In this document: piece after piece, positions 34,857-48,120 of the stretch
How positions within the stretch are numbered: the first letter of the stretch is position 1
Layout of the letters: every line of letters begins with the position of its first letter
Assembly (NCBI GenBank): GCA_037974665.1
Contig: CM075775.1
Location: forward strand, 35,366,152-35,430,151
Source of the DNA: Ehretia macrophylla
Lineage: Eukaryota > Streptophyta > Magnoliopsida > Boraginales > Ehretiaceae
DNA: 64,000 nucleotides
Reading direction: 5' to 3'
Position numbers and translations under genes: made by a program
The notes under the pieces: model-generated
Database searches by the model: none
What the model was told of the DNA's origin: nothing
Seen by the model: the letters and a program-made list of their open reading frames with translations, nothing else

Positions 34857-37800
34857 CACGGAAGTTGTCTTGCACAAGGTGCCATGGTATTCGGTAATAG
34901 AAATGTGGTGGATTAGGTTGTCTTCCTTTTCGCTGCTCACGACGTACGATCCGGGATGGAAAAACAGCGCAAAAGAAGATAAGTGTCCAGAAACTGATTA
35001 AAATATTCGATTTTGTGCTCCGAAAATAGAAGCGGCTGAGCCATCTTGCTGCCCTCGTCGTAGAGCTCTCAGAGAGCTTTCGAACGGTATGCTGTGTGCC
35101 ACGTAACTCCTTGTAGATCAAAAGTTATAGGCACCTGAGCGACGGAGACTTGGTCCTAAGCCCCACGCCCTCGGTTTGCGGGCCCAGCCTCTACGTGAAG
35201 CGAAGTTTTCTTGCCCAAGGTGGCATGGGATTCGGTAAAGAAAAGTGATGGATTAGGTTGTCGTCCTTTTCTCGGCTCACGACGTACGAAACGGGACAGA
35301 AAAACAGAGCAAAAGAAAAAAAAATGTCTAGAAACTGATGAAAATGTTCGATTTTGGGCTCTGAAAATAGGTGCAACTGAGCAGGCTTGCTACCCCTGTC
35401 GTAGAGCTCTTGGGGAGCTTTCCAACGGTATGCTGTGCGCCACGTAACTCCTTACGGATCAAAAGTAATAGGCACCGGAGCGACGGAGACCAGGCCCTAA
35501 GCCCCACGCCCACGGTTTGAGGTCCCAGCCTCTACGTGAAGTGAAGTTGTCTTGCACAAGGTGCCTTGGGATTCAGTAATAAAAATGTGATGGATTAGGT
35601 TGTCATCCTTTTCGTGGCTCACGACGTACGATCCGGGACGGAAAAACAGTGGAAAAAAAGAAAAGTGTCTAGAAATTGATGAAAATGTTCAATTTTGGGC
35701 TCAGAAAACTTGTGCAGTCGAGCAGGCTTACTGCCCCCATCTTAGAGCTCTCGGAAAGCTTTCCAACGGTATGCTGTGCGTAGCGTAACTCCTTACGGAT
35801 CAAAAGTAAAGGGCACCGGAGCGACGGAGACTTGGTCCTAAGCCCCACGCCCTCGGTTTGCGGGCCCTACTTCTACGTGAAGTGAAGTTGTCTTGCACAA
35901 GGTGTTTTGCTATTCGGTAATAGAAATCTGATGGATTATGTTGTCGTCATTTTCGCGGCTCATGACGCACGATCCGGGACGAAAAAACAGTTCAAAAGAA
36001 GAAAAGTGTCTAGAAACTGATGAGAACGTTCAATTTTGAGCTTCGAAAACAGGCGCAGCTTAGCAGCCTTGCTGCCACCGTCGTAGATCTCTCGGAGACC
36101 TTTCCAATGATATGTTGTGCGCCGTGTAACTCCTTGCGGATCAAAAGTTATGGGCACCGGACCGACGGAGACCCGATCCTAAGCCCCACGCCCACGGTTT
36201 GTAGGCCCAGCCTCTACGTGAAGCGAAGTTGTCTTGCACAAGGTGCCGTCGGATTCGGTAATAAAAATGTGATGGATTAGGTTGTCATCCTTTTCGCGGG
36301 TCACGACGTGCGATCTGGGACGGAAAAACAGCGCAAAAGAAGAATAGTGTCCAGAAATTGATAAAAACGTTTGATTTTGGGCTACGAAAATAGGCGCAGA
36401 CGAGTAGCCTTGATGCCCCCGTCGTAGAGCTCTCGGAGAGCTTTCCAATAGTATGTTGTACGCCGTGTAACTCCGTACAGATCAAACGTAATGCGCACCA
36501 GAGCGACGGAGACCTAGTCCAAAGCCCCACGCCATCGGTTTCAGGCCAATCCTCTACGTGAAGTGAAGTTGTCTTGCACAAGATGCTGTGGGATTCATTA
36601 ATAGAAATGTGATGGATTAGGTTGTCATCCTTTTCGCGGCTCACGACGTACGATCCGAGACAGAAAAACAGCGCAAAAGAAGAAAAGTGTCTAGAAACTG
36701 ATGAAAACGTTCGATTTTTTGGCTCCGAAAATAGGCGCAGCTGAGCATGCTTGCTGCCCCCGTCGTAGAGCTCTCGGAGAGCTTTCCAACGGTATGCTGT
36801 GCGCCGCGTAACTCCTTGCGGATCAAAAGTAATGGGCAACGGAGCGACGGAGACCTGGTCCTAAGCCCCACGCCCACGGTTTGCGGGCCTAGCCTCTACG
36901 TGAAGCGAAGTTGTCTTGCACAAGGTGCAATGGGATTCGGTAATAAAATTGTGATGGATTAGATTGTCATCCTTTTCGCAGCTCACGACGTACTATCCAG
37001 GACGGAAAAAGAGCACAAAAGAAGAAAAGTGTCCAGAAACTGATGAAAACGTTCGATTTTGGGCTGCGAAAATAGACGCAGCCCAGCAGGCTTGCTACCC
37101 CCGTCGTAGAACTCTCGGAGAGCTTTCCAATAGTATGTTGTGCGCCGTGTAACTCCTTACGGATCAAAAGTAATGGGCACCGGAGCGACGGAGACCTGGT
37201 CCTAAGCCCCACGCCCACGGTTTGCGAGCCCAGCCTCTACGTGAAGGGAAGTTGTTTTGCACAAGGTGCCATGGGATTCGGTAATAAAAATGTGATGGAT
37301 TAGTTTGTCATCCTTTTCCCAGCTCACGACGTACGATCCGGGACGAAAAAATAGTGCAAAAGAAGAAAAATGTCCAGAAACTGATGAAAACATTCAATTT
37401 TGGACTCTGAAAATAGGTACAGCGATGCAAACTTGTAACCCCCATCGTAGAGCTCTCGGAGAGCTTTTCAACAGTATGCTGTGCGCCGCATAACTCCTTG
37501 CGGATCAAAAGTTATGGGCACCGGAGCGACGGAGACTTGGTCTTGAGCCCCACGACCTCGGTTTCTGGCCCAGCCTCTACGTGTAGTGAAGCTACCCTGC
37601 CCAAGGTGGTATGGGATTCGGTAATAGAAATGTGATGGATTAGGTTGTCGTCCTTCTCGCAGCTCACGACGCACGATCCGGGACGAAAAAACAGTGCAAA
37701 AGAAGAAAAGTGTCCAGAAACTGATAAAAACGTTTAATTTTGGCTTTGAAAATAGGCGCAGCTGAGGAGGCTTGTTTCCCCCGTCGTAGAGCTTTCGGAG

Positions 37801-40800
37801 AACTTTCCAACGGTATGTTGTACGCTGCGTAACTCCTTACGGATCAAAAGTTATGGGCACCGAAGCGACGGAGACCTAGTCCTAAGCCCCACGCCCACGG
37901 TTTGTAGGCCCAGCCTCTACGTGAAGCGAAGTTATCTTGCACAAGGTACCGTGGGATTCGGGAATAAAAATGCGATGGATTAGGTTGTCATCCTTTTCGC
38001 GGCTCACGACGTACGATCCGGGACAGAAAAACAGCACAAAAGAAGAAAAGTGTCTAGAAACTGATGAAAACGTTCAATTTTTGGCTTCGAAAATAGGCGC
38101 AGCTGAGCATGCTTGCTTCCCCCGTCGTAGAGCTCTCGGGCTTTCCAACGGTATGTTGTGCGCCGCGTAACTCCTTACGGATCAAAAGTTATGGGCACCG
38201 GAGCGACGGAGACCTAGTCCTAAGCCCCATGCCCACGGTTTGCGGGCCCAGCCTCTACGTGAAGTGAAGTTGTCTTGCACAAGGTGCCATGGGATTCGGT
38301 AATAGAAATGTGATGGATTAGGTTGTCATCCTTCTCGCGGCTCACAACGCACGATCTGGGACGGAAAAATAGTGCAAAAGAAGAAAAGTGTACAGAAACT
38401 AATGAAAACGTTTGATTTTGGGCTCCGAAAATAGGCGCAGCTGAGGAGGCTTGTTTCCCCCATCGTAGAGCTTTCGGAGAGCTTTCCAACGGTATGCTGT
38501 GCGCCGCGTAACTCTTTACGGATCAAAAGTTATGGGCACCGGAGCGACGGAGACCTGGTCCTAAGCCCCACGCCCTCGGTTTGCGGGCACAGCCTTTACA
38601 TGAAGCGAAATTGTCTTGCACTAAGTGCCGTGGTATTCGGTAATAGAAATGTGGTAGATTAGGTTGTCGTCCTTTTCACGGCTCACGACGTACGATCCGG
38701 GATGAAAAAATAGCGCAAAATAAGAAAAGTGTCCAGAAATTGATGAAAATGTTCGATTTTGGGCTCCGAAAATAGGAGTAGCTGAGCAATCTTGCTACCC
38801 CCGTCGTAGAGCTCTCGGAGAGCTTTCCAACTGTATGTTGTGCGCCGCGTAACTCCTTACGGATAAAAAGTTATGGGCACCAGAGCGACGAAGACCTAGT
38901 CCTAAGCCCCACGCCCTCGGTTTGTGGGCCCAGCCTCAACGTGAAGTGAAGTTGTCTGGCACACGGTGGTGTGGGATTCGGAAAAGAAATGTGATGGATT
39001 AAGTTGTCGTCCTTTTTGCGGCTCACGACGTACGATCCGGGATGAAAAAACAGCACCAAAGAAGAATAGTGTCTAGAAACTGATGAAAACATTCGATTTT
39101 GGGCTCCGAAAATAGGCGCAGCCAAGCACGCTTGCTGCCCCCGTCGTAGAGCTCTCGGTGAGCTTACCAACGGTATGTTGTTCGCCGTGTAACTCCTGAC
39201 GGATCAAAAGTAATGGGCACCGGAGCGACGGAGACCTGGTCCTAAGCCCCATGCCCTCGGTTTGCAGGCCCAGCCTCAAAGTGAAGCGAAGTTGTCTTGC
39301 ACAAGGTGCCATGGGATTCAGCAATAGAAATGTGATGGATTCGGTTGTCGTCCTTTTCGTGGCTCACGACGTACGATCCGAGACGAAAAAATAGCGCAAA
39401 AGAAGAAAAGTATTCAGAAACTGATGAAAACGTTCAATTTTGGGCTTTGAAAACAGGCGCAGCCAAGCAGGCTTGCTGCCACCGTCGTAGAGCTCTCAAA
39501 TAGCTTTCCAACGGAATACTGTGCGACGTGTAACTCCTTACGGATCAAAAGTTATGGGCACTGGAGTGACGGAGACCTGATCATAAGCCCCACGCCCTCG
39601 GTTCGCGGGCCCAGCCTCTACGTGAAGCGAAGTTGTCTTGCCCAAGGTATTGTGGGATTCGGTAATAGAAATGTGATGGATTAGGTTGTCATCCTTTTCG
39701 CGGCTCACAACGTACGATCCGGGACGGAAAAACAGCGCAGAAGAAAAAAAGTGTCCAGAAACTGATGAAAACGTTCGATTTTGGGCTGCGAAAACAGGTG
39801 CAGCCAAGGAGGCTTGCTTCCCCCGTCATAGAGCACTTAAAGAGCTTTCCACCGGCATTCTATACGCCGCGTAACTCCTTACGGATCAAAAGTTATGGGC
39901 ACCGGAGCGACGGAGACCTGGTCCTAAGCCCCACGCCCTCGGTTTGCCGGCCCAGCCTCTACGTGAAGCAAAGTTGTCTTGCACAAGGTGCCGTGGGATT
40001 CGTTAATGGAAATGTGGTGGATTAGGTTGTCGTCCTTTTCGCGGCTCACGACGTACGATCTGGGTCAGAAAAATAGCGCAAAAGAAGAAAAATGTCCAGA
40101 AACTGATGAAAATTTTCGATTTTGGGCTCCGAAAACAAGAGCAGCCGAGCAATCTTGTTACCCCCATTGTAGAGATCTCAGAGAGTTTTCCAACGGTATG
40201 CTGTGCGCCGCGTAACTCCTTACGGATCAAAGGTTATGGGCACCGGAGCGACAGAGATCTGGTCCTAAGCAACACGCCCTCGGTTTGCTAGCCTAGCCTC
40301 TACGTGAAGCGAAGTTGTCTTGCAGAAGGTGCCGTGGGATTCGGTAAAGAAATGTGTTGGATTAGGTTGTCGTCCTTTTCGCGGCTCACGACGTATGATC
40401 CGTGACAGAAAAACAGCGTAAAAGAAGACAAGTGTCTAGAAACTGGTGAAAACGTTCAATTTTGGGCTCCAAAAATAGGCGCAGCCGAGCAGGCTTGCTG
40501 CCCCCGTCGTAGAGCTCTCGGAGAGCTTTCCAACGGTATGCTGTGCACTGCGTAACTCCTTACGGATCAAAAGTAATAGGCACCGAAACGACGGAGACCT
40601 GGTCCTAAGCCCTACGCCCACGGTTTTCAGTCCCAGCCTCTACGTGAAGTGAAGTTGTCTTGCACAAGTTTCCATGGGATTTGGTAATAAAAATGTGATG
40701 GATTAGGTTGTCCTCCTTTTTGCAGTTCACGACGTACGATCCGGGACGGAAAAATAGCGCAAAAGAAGAAAAATGTCCATAATTTGATGAAAACGTTCGA

Positions 40801-40905
40801 CTTTGGGCTCTGAAAACTGGAACAACTGAGCGGGCTTGCTGCCCCCGTTGTAGAGCTCTCGGAAAGCTTTCTAACGGTATGCTGTGCGCCGCGTAACTCC
40901 TTACG

Positions 40906-41309
40906 GATCAAAAGTTATGGGCACCGGAACGACGGAGACCTGGTCCTAAGCCCCACGCCCTCGGTTTGCGGCCCCAGCCTCTATGTGAAGCGAAGTTGTC
41001 TTGCACACGGTGCCATGGGATTCGATAATAAAAATGTGATGGATTAGGTTGTCATCCTTTTCGCGGCTCACGACGTACGATCCGGGACCAAAAAACAGCG
41101 TAAAAGAAGAAAAGTGTCCAGAAATTGATGAAAACGTTCGATTTGGGGCTGTGAAAATTGGCGCAGCCGAGCAGGCTAGCTGCCCCCGTGGTAGAACTGT
41201 CGGAGAGCTTTCCAATAGTTTGTTGTGCACCGAGCAGGCTTGCTGCCCCCGTCGTAGAGCTCTCGGAGAGCTTTCCAACGGTATGCTGCGCGCCGCGTAA
41301 CTCCTTACG
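40906..41309 (+). repeat. Extended satellite monomer (404 bp) with internal 63-bp duplication
   Basis: The segment from GAGCAGGCT through the dyad to TTGTGCACC is followed directly by a second GAGCAGGCTTGCTGCC-to-GCGCC segment, adding 63 bp. The first copy is of the AATAG type and the second of the AACGG type, so the join is between two different monomer variants. This is a clear out-of-register exchange. Confidence 0.9.
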
Positions 41310-42332
41310 GATCAAAAGTAATGGGCACCCGAGCGACGAAGACCTGGTCCTAAGCCCCAGGTCCTCGGTTTGCGGGCCCAACCTCTACGTGAAGCGAAGC
41401 TGTGTTGCACAAGGTACTGTGGGATTCGGTAATAGAAATATGATGGATTTGGTCATTGTCTTTTTCGTGGCTAATGACATACGATTCGGGATGGAAAAAC
41501 AGCGTAAAAGAAGAAAAGTATTCAGAAGCTGATGAAAACGTTCAATTTTGGGCTCCGAAAACCGGAGTAGCCAAGCAGGCTTGCTGCCTCCGTCGTAGAG
41601 CTCTCGAAAAGCTTTCCAACGGTATGCTGTGTGCCGCGTAACTCTTTACAAATCAAAAGTAATGGGCAACGGAGCGACGGAGACCTGGTCCTTAGCCCCA
41701 CGCCCTCGGTTTGCGGGCCCAGCCTCTACGTGAAGCGAAGTTGTCTTGCCCAAGGTGGCATGGGATTCGGTAATAGAAATTTGATGGATTTGGTTGTCAT
41801 CCTTTTCGCGGCTCATGACGTACGATCCGGGACGAAAAAATAGCGCAAAAGAAGAAAAGTGTCTAGAAACTGATGAAAGCGTTCAATTTTGGGATTCGAA
41901 AACAAGCGCAGCTGAGCATATTTCATGCCCCAGTCGTAGAGCTCTCGGAGAGCTTTCCAACGGTATACTGTGCGCCGCGTAACTCCTTACGAATCAAAAG
42001 TAATGGGCACCAGAGCAACGGAGACTTGGTCCGAAGCCCCACGCCCACAGTTTGCGGGCCCAGCCTCTACGTGGAGCGAAGTTGTCTTGCACAAGGTGCC
42101 GTTGGATTTGGTAATAAAAATGTGATGGATTAGATTGTCATCCTTTTCGCGGCTCACGACGTACGATCCGGGATGGAAAAACAGCACAAAAGAAGAAAAG
42201 TGTCCAGAAATTGATGAAAACGTTCGATTTTGGGATCTGAAAACTGCCGCAGACAAGCAGGCTTGCTGCCCCCGTAGTAGAGCTCTCAGAGAGCTTTCCA
42301 ACGGTATGTTGTGCGCCGCGTAACTACTTACG

Positions 42333-45053
42333 GATCAAAAGTAATGGGCACCAGAGCAACGGAGACCTGGTACTAAGCCCTACGCCCTCGGTTTGCTGGC
42401 CCAGCCTCTGCGTGAAGCGAGGTTGTCTTGTACAAGGTGTCGTGGGATTCGGTAATAGAAATATGATGGATTAGGTTGTCATCCTTTTCGCGGCTCATAA
42501 CGCGCGATCCGGGAAGAATAAATAGCGCAAAAGAAGAAAATTGTCCAGAAACTGATGAAAACGTTCAATTTTGGGCTTCGAAAATAGGCGCAGATGAGCA
42601 GGCATTCTACCACCGTCGTAGTGCACTCGGAGAGCGTTCCAGCGGTATGCTGTGCGCCGCGTAACTCCTTACATATCAAAAGTTATGGGCACTAGAGCGA
42701 CGGAGACCTGGTCCTAAGCCCCACGCCCACGGTTTGCGGGCCCAGCCACTACGTGAAGCGAAGTTGTCTTGCACAAGGTGCCATGGGATTCGGTAATAAA
42801 AATGTGACGGATTAGGTTGTCATCCTTTTTGCGGCTCACGACGTACGATCCGGGATGGAAAAACAGCGCAAAAGAAGAAAAGTGTCCAGAAATTGATGAA
42901 AACGTTCGATTTTGGGCTGAGAAAACAGGCGCTGCCGAGCAGGCTTGCTTCCCCCGTTGTAGAACTCTCGGAGAAATTTCCAATAGTTTGTTGTGCGCTG
43001 TGCAACTCCTTACAAATCAAAAGTAATGGGCACCGGAGCGACGGAGACCTGGTCCTTAGCCCCACGCCCTCGGTTTGCAGGCCCAGCCTCTACGTGAAGC
43101 GAAGTTGTCTTGCCTAAGGTGGCATTGGATTCGGTAATAGAAACCTGATGGATTAGGTTGTCGTCCTTTTCGCGGCTCATGACGTACGATCCGTGATGAA
43201 AAAACAGCGCAAAAGAAGAAGAGTGTCCAGATACTGATGAAAATGTTCAATTTTGGGCCCCAAAAACAGGCGCAGCCAAGCAGGCTTGCTGCCACCGTCT
43301 TAGAGCCCTCGGAGACCTTTCTTACGATATGTTGTGCGCCGTTTAACTCCTTACGGATCAAAAGTAATGGGCACCGGAGCGACGGAGACCTGGTCCAAAG
43401 CCTAACGCCCCCAATTTGCAGGACCAGCCTCTACGTGAAGCGAAGTTGTCTTAAACAGGGTACCGTGGGATTCGGTAATAGAAATGTGATGGATTAGGTT
43501 GTCGTCCTTTTTGCGACACACGACGTACGATCCGCGACGGAAATCAACCCAAAATGAGAAAAATGTCTAGAAACTGATAAAAATGTTCGATTTTGGGCTC
43601 TGAAAACTGCTGCAGACGAGCAGGCTTACTACCCCCGTCGTAGAGCTCTCAGAGAGCTTTCCATCGGTATGTTGTGCACCGCGTAACTCCTTACAGATCA
43701 AAAGTAACGGGCACCAGAGCAACGGAGACGTGGTCCTAAGCCCTACGCCCTCGGTTTGCTGGCCCTGCCTCTGCATGAAGTGAGGTTGTTTTGCACAAGA
43801 TGTCGTGGGATTCGGTAATAGAAATATGATGGATTAGGTTGTCGTCCTTTTCGCGGCTCATGACGCGCGATCCGGGACGAAAAAATAGCACAAAAGAAGA
43901 AAATTGTCCAAAAACTGATGAAAACGTTCAATTTTGGTCTCCGAAAACAGGCGCAGCTGAGTAGGCTTTCTACCACCGTCATAGAGCACTCAGAGAGAAT
44001 TCCAACGGTATGCTATGCGCCGTGTAACTCCTTACAGATCAAAAGTTATGGGCACTGGAGCAACGGAGACCTGGTCCAAAAGCCCCACGCCCACGGTTTA
44101 CGGGCCCAGCCACTACGTGAAGCGAAGTTGTCTTGCACAAGGTGCCGTGGGATTCGGTAATAAAAATGTGATGGATTCATCCTTTTCGCGGCTCACGACG
44201 TACGATCCGGGACGAAAAAACAGCACGAAAGAAGAAAAGTGTCCAAAAATTGATGAAAACGTTTGATTTTGGGCTGCGAAAACAGGCACTGCCGAGCAGG
44301 CTTGCTACCCCCGTTGTAGAACTCTCGGAGAACTTTCCAATAGTTTGTTGTGCACCGTGTAACTCCTAACAGATCAAAAGTAATGGGCACCGCAGCGACG
44401 GAGACCTGGTCCTAAGCCCCACGCCCTCGGTTTGCGGGCCCAGCCACTACGTGAAGCGAAGTTGTCTTGTACAAGGTGCCATGGGATTCGGTAATAGAAA
44501 TGTGATGGATTAGGTTGTCGTCCTTTTCACGGCTCACGACATGCGATTCGGTAAGGAAAAACAGCGCAAAAGAATAAAAGTGTCTAGAAACATATGAAAA
44601 TGTTCAAGTTTGGGCTCCGAAAACAGGCGTAGCCAAACAGGCTTGCTGCCCCCATTGTAGAGCTCTCGAAAAGGTTTACAACGATATGCTGTGCGCCACG
44701 TAACGCCTTACAAATCAAAAGTTATAGGCACCGGAGCGACGGAGACCTGGTCCTAAGCCCCATGCCCTCGGTTTGCGGGCCCATCCTCTACGTGAAGCGA
44801 AGTTGTCTTTCCTAAGGTGGCATGGGATTCGGTAATAGAAATATGATGGATTAGGTTGACGTCCTTTTCGCGGCTCACGACGTACGATCCGGGACGGAAA
44901 AACAGCGCAAAAGAAGAAAAGTGTCCAGAAACTGATGAAAACTTTCAATTTTGGGCTCTACAAATAGGTACAGCAGAGTAGGCTTGCTGCCATCGTCGTA
45001 GAGCTCTCGGAGAGCATTCTAACGGTATGCTGTGCGCCGCATAACTCCTTACG
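42333..45053 (+). repeat. Tetramer HOR type A, copies A1 and A2
   Basis: Copies 42333-43695 (1363 bp) and 43696-45053 (1358 bp). Unit 1 has GCCTCTGCRTGAAG and GCGCGATCC. Unit 2 has CCACTACGTGAAG and CAATAGTTTGTTGTG. Units 3 and 4 match less well between A1 and A2 than A2 does with later copies. A2 lacks 7 bp at GATGGATTCATCC (44172). Confidence 0.82.
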
Positions 45054-47779
45054 GATCAAAAGTTATGGGCACCAGAGCGACGGAGACCCGGTCCTGAGCC
45101 CCACGTCCTCGGTTTGTGGGCCCAGCCTCTATGTGAAGTGAAGTTGTCTTGCCCAAGGTGGCGTGGGATTCGGTAACAGAAATGTGATGGATTAGGTTGT
45201 CGTCCTTTTTGTGGCTCACGACATACGATCCGGGACGGAAAAACAGTACAAAAGAAGAAAAGTGCACAGAAACTGATGAAAACGTTCAATTTTGGGCTCC
45301 AAAAACAGGCGCTGCCAAGGAGGCTTGCTGCTCCCGCCGTAGAGCTCTCGGAGAGCTTGCCAACGGTATGCTGTGCGCCGCGTAACTCTTTACAGATCAA
45401 ATGTTATGGGCACTGGAGCGACAGAGACTTGGTCCTGAGCCCCACGCCCTCAGTTTGCGGGCCCCGCCTCTACGTGAATCGAAGTTGTCTTGCACAAGGT
45501 ACCGTGGTATTTGGTAATAGAAATGTTGTGGATTAGGTTGTCGTCCTTTTCGCGGCTCACGACGTACGATCCGGGACGAAAAGATAGCGCAAAAGAAGAA
45601 AAGTGTCCAGAAACAGATGAAAACGTTCAATTTTGGGATCCAAAAATACGAGCAGCCGAGCAATCTTGTTGCCCCCATCGTAGAGCTCCCGGAGAGCTTT
45701 CCAACGGTATGCTGTGCGCCACGTAACTCCTTACGGATAAAAAGTTATGTGCACCAGAGCGACGGAGACCTAGTCTTAAGCCCCACGCCCTCGGTTTGCT
45801 GGCCCAACCTCTACATGAAACGAAGTTTTCTGGCATAAGGTGGCGTGAGATTCGGAAAAGAAATGTGATGGATTAAGTTGTCGTCCTTTCCGCGTCCCAC
45901 GACGTACGATCCGGGACGAAAAAATAGCGCAAGAGAAGAAAAATATGTAGAAACTGATAAAAATGTTCGATTTTGGGCTCTGAAAACAGGCGCAGCAGAG
46001 CAGACTTGCTGCCCCCATCGTAGATCTCTCAGAGAGCTTTCCAACGGTATGTTGTGTGTCATGTAACTCCTTACGAATCAAAAGTAATAGGCACTGGAGC
46101 GACGGAGACCTGGTCCTAAGCCCCACACCCACGGTTTGCGGGCCCGGCCTCTATGTGAAGCGAAGTTGTCTTGCAAAAGGTACCATGGGATTTGGTAATA
46201 AAAATGTGATGTATTAGGTTGTCATCCTTTTTGCGGCTCACGACGTACGATCCGATACGAAAACACAGCGCAGAAGAAGAAAAGTGTCCAAAAACTGATG
46301 AAAACGTTCGATTTTGGGCTCCGAAAACTGGCGCAGCCTAGTGGGCTTGCTGCCCCCATCGTAGAGCTCTCGGAGAGCTTTCCAACGGTATGCTGTGCGC
46401 CGCATAACTCCTTACGGATCAAAAGTTATGGGCACCGGAGCGACGGAGACCCGGTCCTGAGCCCCACGTCCTCGGTTTGTGGGCCCAGCCTCTATGTGAA
46501 GTGAAGTTGTCTTGCCCAAGGTGGCGTGGGATTCGGTAACAGAAATGTGATGGATTAGGTTGTCGTCCTTTTCGTGGCTCACGACGTACGATCCGGGACG
46601 GAAAAACAGTACAAAATAAGAAAAGTGCACAGAAACTAATGAAAATGTTCAATTTTGGGCTCCAAAAACAGGCTCTGCGAAGGAGGCTTGCTGCTCCCGC
46701 CGTAGAGCTCTCGGAGAGCTTGCCAACGGTATGCTGTGCGCCGCGTAACTCTTTACGGATCAAAAGTTATGGGCACCGGAGCGACAGAGACCTGGTCCTG
46801 AGCCCCACGCCCTCGGTTTGCGGGCCCAGCCTCTACGTGAATCGAAGTTGTCTTGCACAAGGTACCGTGGTATTTGGTAATAGAAATGTTATGGATTAGG
46901 TTGTCGTCCTTTTCGCGGCTCACGACGTACGATCCGGGACGGAAAGATAGCGCAAAAGAAGAAAAGTGTCCAGAAACTGATGAAAACGTTCAATTTTGGG
47001 ATCCAAAAATACGAGCAGCCGAGCAATCTTGTTGCCCCCATCGTAGAGCTCTCGGAGAGCTTTCCAACGGTATGCTGTGCGCCACGTAACTCCTTACGGA
47101 TAAAAAGTTATGTGCACCAGAGCGACGGAGACCTAGTCTTAAGCCCCACGCCCTCGGTTTGCTGGCCCAACCTCTACATGAAACGAAGTTTTCTGGCATA
47201 AGGTGGCGTGAGATTCGGAAAACAAATGTGATGGATTAAGTTGTCGTCCTTTTTGCGTCCCACGACGTACGATCCGGGATGAAAAAACAGCGCAAGAGAA
47301 GAAAAATATGTAGAAACTGATAAAAATGTTCGATTTTGGGCTCTGAAAATAGGCGCAGCAGAGCAGACTTGCTGCCCCCATCGTTGATCTCTCAGAGAGC
47401 TTTCCAACGGTATGTTGTGTGTCATGTAACTCCTTACGAATCAAAAGTAATGGGCACCGGAGCGACGGAGACCTGGTCTTAAGCCCCACACCCACGGTTT
47501 GCGGGCCCGGCCTCTATGTGAAGCGAAGTTGTCTTGCAAAAGGTACCATGGGATTCGGTAATAAAAATGTGATGTATTAGGTTGTCATCCTTTTCGCTGC
47601 TCACGACGTACGATCCGATACGAAAAAATAGCGCAGAAGAAGAAAAATGTCCAAAAACTGATGAAAACGTTCAATTTTGGGCTCCGAAAACTGGGACAGC
47701 CTAGCGGGCTTGCTACCCCCATCGTAGAGCTCTCGGAGAGCTTTCCAACGGTATGCTGCGCGCCACGTAACTCCTTACA
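45054..47779 (+). repeat. Tetramer HOR type T, two tandem 1363-bp copies
   Basis: Copies 45054-46416 and 46417-47779, with unit lengths 341, 341, 340 and 341 bp in both. Order: unit 1 with GACCCGGTCCTGAG and AGGTGGCGTGGG; unit 2 with TACCGTGGTATTTGG and GAGCAATCTTG; unit 3 with GATAAAAAGTTATGTGC and CGGAAAA-AAATG; unit 4 with GTACCATGGGATT and GATGTATTAGG. Copies are near identical by eye, so the amplification is recent. Confidence 0.93.
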
Positions 47780-48120
47780 GTTCAAAAGTAATGGGCACCG
47801 GAGCGACGGAGACCTGGTCCTAAGCCCCAGGCCCTCGATTTGCGGGCCCAGCCTCTACGTGAAGTGAAATTGTCTTGCCCAAGGTGGCATGGGATTCGGT
47901 AATAGAAATCTGATGGATTAGGTTGTCGTCCTTTTCGCGGCTCATGACGTATGATCCGAGACGAAAAAATAGCGCAAAAGAAGAAAAGTGTCCAGAAATT
48001 GATGAAAATGTTCAATTTTGGGCTCTGAAAACTGCCGCAGACGAGCAGGCTTGCTGCCCCCGTCGTAGAGCTCTCAGAGAGCTTTCCAACGGTATGTTGT
48101 GCGCCGCGTAACTCCTTACG

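Larger units (their letters stand above)
31136..34860 (-). mobile_element. Solo LTR 3, 3725 bp, inverted relative to solo LTR 2
   Basis: Plus-strand start TGTCACGCCCC, end GGGCCTCACG; the last base has probably mutated from A. A perfect 5-bp duplication flanks it, so it is an independent insertion followed by loss of the interior. On the minus strand, the first ~1.2 kb matches solo LTR 2 almost base for base, while the last ~1.5 kb is closer to LTR 4, giving a mosaic look. It holds the minisatellite (34437-34856), the TATA-like word (34174-34181), the CAAGCCCGATGCCGCCC block near 32228, and the shared module (31769-31875). No gene is supported. Confidence 0.9.

Noticed and set aside
26528-34860. 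Reading the two inverted LTRs as one complete retrotransposon
   Set aside because: LTRs of one element are direct repeats. These are inverted, each has its own 5-bp target copies at a different phase of the monomer, and the spacer is satellite with no primer site or polypurine tract.
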